From Pelagimonas phthalicica (lineage in GTDB: Bacteria; Pseudomonadota; Alphaproteobacteria; Rhodobacterales; Rhodobacteraceae), in assembly GCF_004364805.1 (NCBI RefSeq), contig NZ_SOAP01000003.1, forward strand, positions 1 to 64,000: DNA of 64,000 nucleotides, written 5' to 3'. The notes below the pieces were generated by a model, which saw nothing but the letters and a program-made list of their open reading frames with translations, was not told the DNA's origin and searched no databases. Made by a program: the position numbers and the translations under genes. Within the stretch, counting starts at the first letter, position 1, and every line of letters begins with the position of its first letter. Shown here piece by piece: positions 1 through 8,477 of this stretch.

Positions 1-190
1 GCAACAAATTCAGTATTTGTTTGACTTCGTAGCCAAATTGGCGGCGTTGGGAGATCATTTTTCTGATCATGTATAATGGTCCCCAGCGTCACTTTGGGCT
101 CACAGCGGTCTTTAGCTGCGCGCAATTCCTATGACTGCTTCGGCCTGGTAGCAGTAGAAAGCCAGGTGTCGTGAAAAGCCACAGCCAGGC

Positions 191-994
191 TCACGGCCTG
201 ATAAACCGCGGGCCGGTGGGGGTGCGTTGGCCGATGGTGACGCGTTTGACGCCGGTGGTGGGTTTGGCGCGGGCGGCGTCGTTGCGCAGTTCGGCCATAA
301 GGGAGGCCACATGGGAGGAGGCGAGGGCAGCGTAAGCTTCTTTGCGGCCATCGCGGGTTTTGCCTCCGGCCGATACAATGGCAAGGATGCGCAGACGCCC
401 ATCTTCTTTCATAAAGACCGGCGCACCGGAGGAGCCAAAGGTGACGTTGCAGTCCATGCCCAGAACGCCTCCGCGATAGGTTTGGGTGACATTGCATTTG
501 GCTTCGCGCGAGAGGACCTCTGAGCGGCCACGCCCATAGGAGACGACGGAGACCGCGCTGCCCGGTGCGGCGCTTTGCTGGACTTTGAACGGATCGGCCT
601 CGGCGCTGAAAATCTCACGATCGAGTTTCAGCAGGGCAACATCCTGGGACATCATCTGACCGCTGATCAACCCGCCGGATTCCTGACGATAGCCCGGAGC
701 GGCGACCCATTTGACAACCCGACGGGCGGCGATGGATTTGCCGTGGTGATAACCGGCCTTGAACCGCATGCGGCTGGCGGGGATTGGTTTGCCATTATCG
801 GCATAGACGCAATGGGCGGCGGTCAGGACGACATCGCGGGCAATGAGGGTGCCGGTGCAATAGCCGCCTCCGGTATCGACGCGGCCAACGCCCTCCCATC
901 CCAGCAATTCGCCGCGGCGATCCATGACGTCAAAGGCGAGGGCGGTTTGAGGGATGAGGAAAAGGAAACTGATTAGGAAAACAAGCTGTCTCAT
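191..994 (-). CDS. Secreted trypsin-like serine protease (S1 family)
   Basis: A 267-residue exported protease. Residues 1-20 form a clear signal peptide ending in ALA. The chymotrypsin-fold triad is visible as His61 in LTAAHC, Asp118 in QDVALL and Ser189 in GSSG. The serine motif is GSSGAP rather than the usual GDSGGP, so substrate preference may differ. Its start overlaps the stop of the paralogous upstream protease gene by 4 bp (ATGA), so the two are probably translated from one mRNA and act in the periplasm or outside the cell. Substrate is unknown. Confidence 0.85.
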   Translation of the reverse strand: MRQLVFLISFLFLIPQTALAFDVMDRRGELLGWEGVGRVDTGGGYCTGTLIARDVVLTAAHCVYADNGKPIPASRMRFKAGYHHGKSIAARRVVKWVAAPGYRQESGGLISGQMMSQDVALLKLDREIFSAEADPFKVQQSAAPGSAVSVVSYGRGRSEVLSREAKCNVTQTYRGGVLGMDCNVTFGSSGAPVFMKEDGRLRILAIVSAGGKTRDGRKEAYAALASSHVASLMAELRNDAARAKPTTGVKRVTIGQRTPTGPRFIRP

Positions 995-1800
995 GGTTTT
1001 ACGAATTTTGCTCCTGTGTCGCGGCGGGTGCCGGCGGCCATGGTGGTGAGCCCTGCGCCCTTATCGCCGGAATTGGCGAGGGCGTCGTGCAGGGCGGGTA
1101 ATAAGTCATTCAAAGGGGCGGCGAGGGAGACCGGTTGGCCATTGGCCTGTGCTTTGGCGGAGACCACCGAGACGATGCGTGGGGTGTCGTTTTCGTCAAA
1201 GGAAAACACCGGAGAGCCGGAAGCCCCGAAATCGACCGCGCAGGAAAGGACCAACATGCCATCCTGCTGCGCCATGACCTGGCAGAGTTCCTGAAGGGCG
1301 GGGGCTTCGGAGCGGTTATGGGCGTAGGAAACCACGCCCACCCGCGCGCCCTTGCCGGGCTGGGCATCGGTGGCAAAGGGGGTGATGGTGGTGTTGCGGA
1401 TCGGGTGTTGCAGCTGGATCAGCGCAAGGTCGTGGCGCACTCGGTCGGTAGAGTCGGTAGAGGAGCCGCCGGTATAGACGTAATCGGGATGTGGCGCGGC
1501 GCTGCGCACCCGCCGATAAGCGGCGGCACGGCCATGGCGCCAACCAGCGAGGAATTGGATGTCTTCGACGGCGACACGTTCGCCGGTGGTGGGATCAAAG
1601 AGGCAATGGGCGGCGGTCAGCACAAGGCGCGGTTCAATCAGGGCCCCGGTGCAAAACGCCTCGCCAGAGATTTCGAGCCGCCCGACAGCCTCCCAGGCGC
1701 GGCCATCCTGGGTGGTGTGCATGGAGAACAGCCCCTGCGCGGTGGCAGAGCTGGCCCAGAGACCGAAGAGAAGAGTTAAGATCAGTCGCACGAAAGACAC
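991..1800 (-). CDS. Secreted trypsin-like serine protease, paralogue of the downstream gene
   Basis: A 269-residue S1-family protease with a signal peptide at about residues 1-21 (ending ATAQ). The triad is visible: His65 in LTAAHC, Asp124 in RHDLAL, Ser194 in GASGSP. It shares domain layout with the following gene, with which it overlaps by 4 bp, so the pair looks like a tandem duplication in one operon. The second residue of the GxSG motif is Ala, where classical trypsins have Asp. Catalysis is likely but the target is unknown. Confidence 0.85.
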   Translation of the reverse strand: MSFVRLILTLLFGLWASSATAQGLFSMHTTQDGRAWEAVGRLEISGEAFCTGALIEPRLVLTAAHCLFDPTTGERVAVEDIQFLAGWRHGRAAAYRRVRSAAPHPDYVYTGGSSTDSTDRVRHDLALIQLQHPIRNTTITPFATDAQPGKGARVGVVSYAHNRSEAPALQELCQVMAQQDGMLVLSCAVDFGASGSPVFSFDENDTPRIVSVVSAKAQANGQPVSLAAPLNDLLPALHDALANSGDKGAGLTTMAAGTRRDTGAKFVKP

Positions 1801-1895
1801 CCCGTTTGTGGTGAAAATCTAATGAAGAGATGTGGCGAGAATGGGGCGGGAGGCTTGGAAAAGGGAAGGCTCCGGCCTGAAGCGTTGAATGCCGA

Positions 1896-2060
1896 GCCGG
1901 GTGATCGCCGTCCTGCGGGTTGGCGACGAAACGTTGGTTTCTGCCACTTAATCCCAGCCAAGCTCACTCCAACTTCAGTGTTCACCAAGAGATCAGCAAA
2001 ATCGCCATCCCGGTGGGCGGGACGGCGATAACGCGGCGGCCTTTGGCCTGGATTCCGCGT
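1896..2060 (+). repeat. Interspersed noncoding repeat family 1, copy 1
   Basis: About 165 bp between two minus-strand genes. It has a left end GTGATCGCCGTCCTGCGGG, a core TTTCTGCCACTTAATC followed by AGCCAAGCTC, and a right end GGGACGGCGATAACGCGGCG that is the inverted complement of the left end with small changes. Three more copies lie at 4653-4820, 18070-18318 and 36041-36208. The inverted ends let the element fold as one long stem with the core as loop. No ORF is conserved between copies. Confidence 0.75.
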
Positions 2061-2082
2061 TGGGAGTTGCTCTGAATTATCT

Positions 2083-2901
2083 TCAATCCCCAAGCTTGGC
2101 GTGGATTTCGTCCAGGTCAATCTCGCCAATCGGCATCTTGTTGCCGGGATTGTCGAAGTCATATTTGAACAGCGCAAAATCGCGGTGATAGATCTCTTTC
2201 ATCAGATGCATGGAGAGATCGTCAAAGTAATCCTCAACCGGGTGGGCGCGTTTGGGGCCGTGGCCTTCGGATTCGTTGAAACGCGGGATGGCGGTCAGAT
2301 CGACGGCGTGCGGGGTTTCGATTGCGTCGAGCACCTGCTGCATGCCGTCATTGAACTGTTCGGTCCAAAAGATCTTGTTATAGCGGCCGCCATTGACGAT
2401 GAAGGTCGAGACGTGACCGGAACAGGCGCTCCAATGAATGTCAGGCTCCATCGGGCGGCGCCAGCGGATGGTGTCGCGGGCGAATAACAGAAAGCGGCGG
2501 AAGCTTTTGATCTGGTCAAACTCTTGCTTGCCGTCATCGCCGCCAACTTCGATGCCGTATTTCTGGATCAGAAGCGGGACGAGATTGCCGCGATAGCGAC
2601 GCCCGTTGCGCTGGATGCCACAGATCTTGTCAAAGAAGCTGGACAGCACGCGGGTATAGGGGTTGCGCACGCAAGTATAGGCATAGCTGGTGCGGGTTTT
2701 GACATTGGCCTTGATCGCCGGTTGGCTGTCCTCGCGCGCCCATTTGTGCAAGCCATCTGTGGCGTCATGAATGTCGCCATCAAAGAACTCTCCGTGATCG
2801 GAATAATACATGATTTGACCAATGGTCGAGCAGGCGCATTTCGGGACAACCCGATACACCATGCTCTGACTCTCGGTCATCCAGGTTCCAGGAAAACCCA
2901 T
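2083..2901 (-). CDS. Sulfotransferase family 2 protein
   Basis: A 272-residue predicted PAPS-dependent sulfotransferase. The 5'-phosphosulfate loop is PKCACST (about residues 20-26) and the 3'-phosphate motif is CVRNPYTRVLSSFFD (about 78-91), the signature of carbohydrate (HNK-1/chondroitin-type) sulfotransferases. The start at 2901 is chosen because GGAGG lies 8 nt upstream; a longer reading to 2964 would overlap the divergent gene. It is divergent from a GT14 glycosyltransferase, so a surface glycan acceptor is likely. No signal peptide is seen, consistent with cytoplasmic action. Confidence 0.82.
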   Translation of the reverse strand: MGFPGTWMTESQSMVYRVVPKCACSTIGQIMYYSDHGEFFDGDIHDATDGLHKWAREDSQPAIKANVKTRTSYAYTCVRNPYTRVLSSFFDKICGIQRNGRRYRGNLVPLLIQKYGIEVGGDDGKQEFDQIKSFRRFLLFARDTIRWRRPMEPDIHWSACSGHVSTFIVNGGRYNKIFWTEQFNDGMQQVLDAIETPHAVDLTAIPRFNESEGHGPKRAHPVEDYFDDLSMHLMKEIYHRDFALFKYDFDNPGNKMPIGEIDLDEIHAKLGD

Positions 2902-3031
2902 AACCGCTGCCTCCAACTGCCGCGCCTTGTTGTTTTTTGGCGCCCTTTGGACCCTAAAAAGCAAAAGAAGCGACTTTATTCAACGCCTGTTCACGTCTAT
3001 CAACATAAACAATCAGGCAAAAATAGGGCAG

Positions 3032-4621
3032 ATGGTTTCCAAAATGGCAAAAATTGCCTTCATATTGCTGTGTCATAAAGACCCGGATGCGATCATCAAG
3101 CAGGCCAACAGCCTGACGGCGGTGGGCGACTATATGTCGATCCATTTTGACGCCAGTGCCTCTCCCGAGGCCTATAAGAAGATCACCGAGGCGCTGGGCG
3201 ACAACCCCAATGTCTGCTTTGCCCATAAGCGGATCAAATGCGGCTGGGGCGAATGGAGCCTGGTCGAGGCGACGATTTATGCGGTGCAATCGGCGGTCGA
3301 GGCGTTTCCGAGGGCGACGCATTTCTACATGCTGTCCGGCGACTGCATGGCGATCAAATCGGCGGAATATGCGCATGAGTTCCTGGACCGGCGCGACTGC
3401 GATTATATTGAAAGTTATGACTATTTTCAGTCCGACTGGATCAAGACCGGCTGGAAGGAAGAGCGGCTGATCTATCGCCACTGGTTCAACGAGCGCACGC
3501 AAAAGCGCCGGTTTTATGCGATGTTCAACCTGCAAAAACGCCTGGGGCTGACGCGCGAGATTCCGGCGGATCTGGAGATCATGATCGGGTCGCAATGGTG
3601 GTGCCTGCGGCGGCGCACGATTGAGTGGATTTTGGATTTCATCAAGAAGCGCAAGGATGTGATGCGCTTTTTCGCCACCACATGGATCCCGGATGAGACG
3701 TTTTTCCAGACGCTGGTGCGCCATCTGGTGCCCGAGCATGAGATTGAATGCCGCACGCTGACCTTTCTGATGTTCACCGATTACGGCATGCCGGTGGTGT
3801 TCTATAATGATCACTATGATCTGCTGCTGAGCCAGGATTTCCTGTTTGCGCGCAAGATCAGCGCCGAGGCGACCGAGCTGCGCCGCCGGCTGGGGGTGCT
3901 TTATGCCTCGGAGGGGCAGCGGTTCAAAATCTCGAATGAGGGGCGCTCGCTCTATAAATTCCTGTCGGAAAAAGGGCGCACGGGGCGGCGCTTTGCCTCG
4001 CGGTTCTGGGAGAAGGAAAGCTCGCTCGGGCGGGAACGCGAGCTGATGATCGTGGTGTGCAAAAAGTGGCATGTGGCCAAGCGGCTGTTGGAGCGCATCC
4101 GGCAGATGACCAACATTCCCTGCATCGAATACCTGTTCAATGAGGATAGCTGTGAGCTGCCCGATCTGGGGGGCATTCAGTCAACCATGGGCAAGCGCCA
4201 CCGTCACCGGCGCGCGCTGATGCGGATGCTGTTTGATTATTACGAGACGGATCGTTTGGTGGTCTGTATGGACCCGGCCAATCTGGACCTGATCGAGGAT
4301 TTTGGCCGCGACCGGTCTTTGACGCGGATTCTGGAGATCGAGTGTCAGTTCTCGGATGAGTATCTGATTGGTCATGCGATGCGGGTTGGTTTGGCTGGGG
4401 AGCGGACGCCGCCGGAGACCTTGCAGCGGCTGCTGCCCACCGTGCGTAATGATATGGTGCATGAGAGCGACCGTATCCGGGATGGGAATTTTGCCAACCT
4501 GCTGCGGATGCGCGAGATCGAGACTCAGGATACGAATGCGGATATGGTGGCGAGTTTCCTGAGCGTGCCGCAGGACAAGGCGCGCCAGATCATTGATCAT
4601 GATCACCTTTATGCGGATTGA
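3032..4621 (+). CDS. GT14 (core-2/I-branching type) beta-glycosyltransferase with extra C-terminal domain (DUF5928-like)
   Basis: About 529 residues. The N-terminal half matches the Branch/GT14 pattern: a start of AKIAFILLCHKD, an acceptor/donor region with LSGDCM, GSQWWCLRRR, and WIPDETFFQTL with catalytic-type acidic residues. GT14 enzymes add GlcNAc or xylose as a branch on glycans. The C-terminal about 200 residues are a separate domain, which I recall as DUF5928 of Rhodobacteraceae proteins; its role is unknown. Starts at 3032 and 3044 (MAKIAF) are both possible; AGGG lies just upstream. It is divergent from a sulfotransferase gene and has a paralogue at 25756-27456. Confidence 0.8.
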   Translation: MVSKMAKIAFILLCHKDPDAIIKQANSLTAVGDYMSIHFDASASPEAYKKITEALGDNPNVCFAHKRIKCGWGEWSLVEATIYAVQSAVEAFPRATHFYMLSGDCMAIKSAEYAHEFLDRRDCDYIESYDYFQSDWIKTGWKEERLIYRHWFNERTQKRRFYAMFNLQKRLGLTREIPADLEIMIGSQWWCLRRRTIEWILDFIKKRKDVMRFFATTWIPDETFFQTLVRHLVPEHEIECRTLTFLMFTDYGMPVVFYNDHYDLLLSQDFLFARKISAEATELRRRLGVLYASEGQRFKISNEGRSLYKFLSEKGRTGRRFASRFWEKESSLGRERELMIVVCKKWHVAKRLLERIRQMTNIPCIEYLFNEDSCELPDLGGIQSTMGKRHRHRRALMRMLFDYYETDRLVVCMDPANLDLIEDFGRDRSLTRILEIECQFSDEYLIGHAMRVGLAGERTPPETLQRLLPTVRNDMVHESDRIRDGNFANLLRMREIETQDTNADMVASFLSVPQDKARQIIDHDHLYAD

Positions 4622-4652
4622 GGTGGGGTTTTCGTTGGAAAGAATGTGCTAA

Positions 4653-4820
4653 GCCGCGTGATCGCCGTCCTGCGGGTTGGCGATGAAACATCTGTTTCTG
4701 CCACTTAATCTTAGCCAAGCTCTTTCCAACTTTCGTGTTCTCCAAGTCGCTAGCCAAATCGCCATCCCGGGGTGCGGGACGGCGATCACGCGGCGGCCTA
4801 AAGGCCTTGATTCCGCGTGA
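4653..4820 (+). repeat. Interspersed noncoding repeat family 1, copy 2
   Basis: The best-preserved copy. Left end CGCGTGATCGCCGTCC and right end GGGACGGCGATCACGCG are near-perfect inverted complements. The core TTTCTGCCACTTAATC is shared with copies 1 and 4. A short GGCC-GGCC palindrome and TTGATTCCGCG close the element. It occupies half of the 332-bp gap between the GT14 gene and the HIT gene; nothing else recognisable is in that gap apart from the HIT ribosome binding site. Confidence 0.78.
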
Positions 4821-4953
4821 GGTGCAAAAGGGATTGTTTGTCCACATGCTTCAATCCCGCGCAGCCATCCTGATTGAGCTTGGGCAGGATTTACGCGATA
4901 CCTTGAATCGAAACGCTTGAGGAAGCAGGATTTATGGCAGGGGGCCCTTGGAC

Positions 4954-5322
4954 ATGAGCTATGTCTATGACGATCAGAATATCTTTGCGAAGATTTTGCG
5001 GGGTGAGATCCCGAATACCACGGTGCTGGAGACCGAGCACAGCTTGGCCTTTCGCGATATTCACCCCCAGGCCCCGACCCATGTGCTGGTGATCCCCAAG
5101 GGGCCCTATGTGTGTTTTGACCACTTTGCGCAGACGGCCAGCGATGCCGAGATCGTGGATTATGTCCGCGCTGTCGGTGAGGTCTGCAAGCTGGAAGGGG
5201 TTGAGGCGGATGGGTTCCGTCTGATTGCCAATGCGGGCAAGAACGGCGTGCAGGATGTGCCGCATCTGCATGTGCATATTCTGGCGGGTCGTCTACTGGG
5301 GCCGATGCTGGCGCGCGGCTGA
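4954..5322 (+). CDS. HIT family (histidine triad) nucleotide-binding protein
   Basis: A 122-residue HINT-type protein with the histidine triad HLHVHI near the C-terminus (residues about 104-109) and the DIHPQAPTHVLVIPK strand typical of the family. HINT proteins hydrolyse phosphoramidates of AMP; the physiological substrate is usually unknown. The ATG at 4954 is preferred over an upstream TTG because AGGGGG lies about 9 nt before it. It appears to be a single-gene unit, followed by a GC-rich repeat that may serve as terminator. Confidence 0.88.
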   Translation: MSYVYDDQNIFAKILRGEIPNTTVLETEHSLAFRDIHPQAPTHVLVIPKGPYVCFDHFAQTASDAEIVDYVRAVGEVCKLEGVEADGFRLIANAGKNGVQDVPHLHVHILAGRLLGPMLARG

Positions 5323-5355
5323 AGCTGCGGATAACGAATTTCCGAAAATTCGTGG

Positions 5356-5432
5356 GAGGGGCGCTGCCCCTTTTGGGGCCTATTGGCCCCAATTCACCCC
5401 GGGATATTTTTGGCCCAAAGAAACCTGGGGGT
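5356..5432 (+). repeat. GC-hairpin repeat family 2, copy A
   Basis: GGGGCGCTGCCCC palindrome, then TTTTGGGGCC with GGCCCC, then CCCCGGGATATTTTTGGCCC and AAAGAAACC. Related copies are at 12575-12648, 16491-16560 (inverted) and 61681-61746 (inverted). Each copy lies directly after a CDS, so a role in transcription termination is plausible. Confidence 0.65.
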
Positions 5433-5450
5433 ATTGGCCTGTTTCCAAGG

Positions 5451-6368
5451 TCAGGTCGATTTGGTCAGTGAGAGGAAGACATCCTCGAGGTCAGCCTGTT
5501 CAGTGCGCACGTCGCGGATGCGGATATTGGCGGCGTGGACGGCGGCCAGCACGTCTTCGGCGCGGGTGTCTTTGGCATTGTATTGAATGGCGATGGTGCC
5601 GTCGGGGCGGGTGTCGACGGTGAGGCCGGGGGCGCTGGGTAGCGTATCGGTCGCGGTTTCCGGGGTGATCAGCATGGATTTGGCATCCACCTGACCCAGC
5701 AGATTGGCAGTGCTGTCGCGCGCCACAAGGCTGCCCTGATTGATGATCGCGATCTCGTCACACATTTCCTCGGCTTCTTCGAGGTAATGGGTGGTGAGAA
5801 TGATGGTCATGCCGCGCTCTTGGTTGAGCTTGCGGATATTGCGCCAGAGCATCTGCCGCAGCTCGATATCCACCCCGGCGGTGGGTTCATCCAGCACCAG
5901 GATCTGCGGATGATGGACAAGCGCTTTGGCCAAGAGCAGACGACGGCGCATCCCGCCAGAAAGGGTGCGGGCATAGGCGTCGCGCTTGTCGCTGAGGCCG
6001 ACCATGTCGAGGATTTCGTCTGAGCGCCGATCAGCCTTGGGCACGCCATAGAGACCGGCCTGCACCTCGAGCGCGCCATGGGGCGAAAAGAACGGGTCGA
6101 GGTTCAGTTCCTGGGGCATGACGCCAATGGCGGCGCGGGATTGGCGCGGGTTCTTGTCCTGATCCCAGCCCCAGATTTCAACCGATCCGGCGGATTTGAT
6201 CACGAGACCGGCGAGAATATTGATCAGGGTGGATTTGCCCGCCCCGTTTGGGCCAAGCAGGCCAAAGATCGACCCGGCGGGCACGTTCAGATCGACGCCT
6301 TTCAGCGCCTCTTTGCCCCCGGCATAGGTCTTTTGCAAATTGTGGATACGGATCGCGTCCTGTGTCAT
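5451..6368 (-). CDS. ABC-2 type transporter ATP-binding protein
   Basis: A 305-residue ATPase. Walker A is GPNGAGKST, the signature is LSGGMRRR, Walker B is ILVLDEP and the switch His is in TTHYLEEAEE, which is typical of ABC-2 (DrrA/NodI-like) exporters. A C-terminal extension of about 80 residues follows the nucleotide-binding domain, as in this family. The start at 6368 (MTQDAIRI) has AGGAG about 12 nt upstream; longer readings run into the divergent promoter region. No permease gene is adjacent, so the partner and substrate cannot be told. Confidence 0.82.
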   Translation of the reverse strand: MTQDAIRIHNLQKTYAGGKEALKGVDLNVPAGSIFGLLGPNGAGKSTLINILAGLVIKSAGSVEIWGWDQDKNPRQSRAAIGVMPQELNLDPFFSPHGALEVQAGLYGVPKADRRSDEILDMVGLSDKRDAYARTLSGGMRRRLLLAKALVHHPQILVLDEPTAGVDIELRQMLWRNIRKLNQERGMTIILTTHYLEEAEEMCDEIAIINQGSLVARDSTANLLGQVDAKSMLITPETATDTLPSAPGLTVDTRPDGTIAIQYNAKDTRAEDVLAAVHAANIRIRDVRTEQADLEDVFLSLTKST

Positions 6369-6444
6369 TGCGCGTGCTTGCTCCTGAGCCTTGCTTGCCT
6401 CATAAGGCTGATAAGCCAGAGTTCGAGGAAAGGGAACCAATGCC

Positions 6445-6624
6445 ATGACCATGCAGGCGCCTGAAACAAAGATCGTCGATAGCTATCGCGTTGCCTGTGA
6501 TGGCGGTGAGGGCGCATTGGGCCATCCCCGTGTTTGGTTGCAGATCCCGACAGATATTGGCTGGGTAGAATGCCCCTATTGCGGGTGCAAATACATCCAC
6601 AAGGATTTTGAGGGCAAAGTCTGA
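6445..6624 (+). CDS. CHCC zinc-finger protein, NDUFS6-like
   Basis: A 59-residue protein. It has a Cys18-x8-His27-x15-Cys43-x2-Cys46 pattern ending CPYCGCKYI, matching the zf-CHCC family to which the mitochondrial complex I subunit NDUFS6 belongs. A zinc-binding role, possibly in complex I assembly, is inferred from the family. AGGAAAGGG lies about 11 nt before the ATG at 6445. It is divergent from the ABC ATPase gene and its stop is adjacent to the probable start of the next gene. Confidence 0.85.
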   Translation: MTMQAPETKIVDSYRVACDGGEGALGHPRVWLQIPTDIGWVECPYCGCKYIHKDFEGKV

Positions 6625-7259
6625 GCCGTCTTCGCTGGCTTTTTCTGCCGCTGCTATTGCCAGTCCTCTACCTGTTTGCGGCAGGGGTCGGCGCGGTTTG
6701 GCCCAATGGTCAAAGCGGTGGCGGGCAGGGCAATGTGATCGTCCATTTGGTGCCCGGCCCGATTCACTACGATTTTCTATTGCCCGCGGATGAGCGAACA
6801 CGCGCGGTGTTTGGCTTTTCCGACGCGGCGCAGCACCCTGGGGCGCGATGGGTCGTGGTTGGCTGGGGCGCGCGGGGCTTTTACACCGCAACCGGGGATT
6901 ACACCGATCTGCGCGCCGATGTCATCTGGCAGGCCGCGACGGGTGATCAAAGCGTGATGCGTATTGATGTGGCAGGGAAACTGCCAAAGGAGGTCACCCG
7001 GAGAGTGCTGCATCTGACAGAGGCTGAATATGAGCGTCTGTTGACAGTGATCCGTGGCGAATTTGCAGAGAAACGCCCGATTGCCGGGGCTGGATTGAGC
7101 GCAACAGATCAATTCTTTGCCGCGCGGGGGCGGTTTCATCTGTTTCGGACATGTAATGTCTGGGTGGCCGAGGTGATGGCACAGGCCGGGCTGCGCTTTG
7201 GCCGATGGACGCCTGCGCCATTTGCGGTGACGTTGTCAGCTTGGATTTTCCAGGGTTAG
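6621..7259 (+). CDS. DUF2459 / TIGR02117 family protein, probable CTG start
   Basis: About 212 residues with one N-terminal hydrophobic segment ([19 protein letters not shown]), then a soluble domain with [11 protein letters not shown] and [11 protein letters not shown], conserved in the TIGR02117 family often found near urease genes; the function is unknown. No ATG or GTG exists upstream of the hydrophobic segment. A CTG at 6621 overlaps the previous stop (CTGA) and has GAGGG 7 nt before it. The alternative TTG at 6657 lacks a ribosome binding site and would cut the membrane segment short. The product is probably inner-membrane anchored. Confidence 0.72.
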   Translation: MSRLRWLFLPLLLPVLYLFAAGVGAVWPNGQSGGGQGNVIVHLVPGPIHYDFLLPADERTRAVFGFSDAAQHPGARWVVVGWGARGFYTATGDYTDLRADVIWQAATGDQSVMRIDVAGKLPKEVTRRVLHLTEAEYERLLTVIRGEFAEKRPIAGAGLSATDQFFAARGRFHLFRTCNVWVAEVMAQAGLRFGRWTPAPFAVTLSAWIFQG

Positions 7260-7368
7260 GCGTGAGGTCTGCATCGCGGTTGCGCACCAAACCTGTGCGG
7301 GGCTCGGGGATTGGTGCGTTTCTGCTGATGGCCTATCTTCTCGGTAAGCAAACACGAGGAGATGCGAC

Positions 7369-8280
7369 ATGACGTTTCGACCAGTGACCGCAACAAGTCT
7401 GGCCAAGCCTGCAATGGAAGGGGCCGGGGTGCATTTGCACCGGGTTTTTGGCTTTGGTGATCCGAGCGAGACTGATCCATTCCTGATGATGGATGATTTC
7501 CGCAATGATGATCCGCGCCTTTATGAAAAGGGCTTTCCCTGGCATCCCCATCGCGGGATCGAGACCATCACCTATGTTCTGGAGGGTGAGGTTGAGCATG
7601 GTGATTCCCTGGGCAATCGCGGCACGCTGGGCGCGGGTTCGGTGCAATGGATGACGGCCGGGTCGGGGATCATGCATCAGGAAATGCCACGCGGCAACGC
7701 GGCGGGGCAGATGCATGGGTTTCAGCTTTGGGCCAATCTGCCCTCGTCGCTGAAGATGACCGCGCCGCGTTATCAGGATATCTCGGCCAGCGATATTCCC
7801 GAGATCATTGATGATGATGGCACGCGGGTCAAAGTGGTGACCGGCGGGTTCTGGGGCAAGCGCGGGCCGGTGGATGGCATTGCAGCGGATCCTTTGTATC
7901 TGGATGTCTCGGTGCCGCCGGGGGTGAAGAAGTCGCTGCCCGTGGATACGCGTGCCAATGCCTTTGCCTATGTTTTTGCCGGGGCGGGTCGGTTTAGCGA
8001 TGCGGCGGATCCGATTGGCGTGCGGGTTGAGAAAGAGGTCGCGGGTCAGGAGTTGAACATTCGCGATCTGTCGGGCAACCGCACGCTGGTGCGTTTTGGC
8101 AATGGCGATGAGGTGACGGTGCAGGCCGGGCCGGACGGCGTGCGCTTTTTGCTGGTGGCCGGGCGTCCGATTCAGGAGCCGGTGGCCTGGCATGGGCCGA
8201 TTGTGATGAACACACGGGCCGAGCTGCAGCAGGCGATGCGCGATTTGCAGAATGGGACGTTTATTCGTTCGGAGCATTGA
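7369..8280 (+). CDS. Pirin family protein (cupin)
   Basis: A 303-residue bicupin. Pirin metal-binding residues are visible in the N-terminal cupin: HPHRGIETITYV (two His) and a later GSGIMHQEMP (His and Glu). Many bacterial pirins are quercetin dioxygenases or redox sensors; which applies here is unknown. A strong GAGGAG ribosome binding site precedes the ATG at 7369. It is convergent with the secreted protein gene ending at 8478. Confidence 0.88.
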   Translation: MTFRPVTATSLAKPAMEGAGVHLHRVFGFGDPSETDPFLMMDDFRNDDPRLYEKGFPWHPHRGIETITYVLEGEVEHGDSLGNRGTLGAGSVQWMTAGSGIMHQEMPRGNAAGQMHGFQLWANLPSSLKMTAPRYQDISASDIPEIIDDDGTRVKVVTGGFWGKRGPVDGIAADPLYLDVSVPPGVKKSLPVDTRANAFAYVFAGAGRFSDAADPIGVRVEKEVAGQELNIRDLSGNRTLVRFGNGDEVTVQAGPDGVRFLLVAGRPIQEPVAWHGPIVMNTRAELQQAMRDLQNGTFIRSEH

Positions 8281-8301
8281 GCCAAGGGTCGCCTGCAAAC
8301 T

Positions 8302-8461
8302 GGGTGCGAACTTAGCCCCCCGGATTGCTTGCAATCCGGTTCGCACCCGACCCGCCCCCAGGGCGGGTGCGAATTTGATAGGGCGCGCTGCCTTTGTGTT
8401 GTTGGTTTTACAGGCGAGGAAAGGGATGCCAGTAAGCCCGCCCTCGGGTCGGGTGCGAACC
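8302..8461. repeat. Structured intergenic region with repeated GGGTGCGAA
   Basis: The motif GGGTGCGAA occurs at 8302, 8365 and 8451 and its complement TTCGCACCC at 8340. The first pair encloses a nested perfect hairpin, CCGGATTGC-TT-GCAATCCGG. The region lies between two converging genes and may act as a bidirectional terminator or be a repeat insertion. Confidence 0.5.
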
Positions 8462-8477
8462 TTCTGTTTCACTATCC

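Noticed and set aside
2-76. Possible C-terminal tail of a plus-strand gene cut by the left edge
   Set aside because: The frame is open from base 2 to a TAA at 74, about 24 codons, which is too short to support a gene. No family can be recognised.
2902-2964. Longer N-terminus for the sulfotransferase gene
   Set aside because: GGAGG 8 nt before 2901 marks the start; the extension has no conserved sequence and runs toward the divergent gene.
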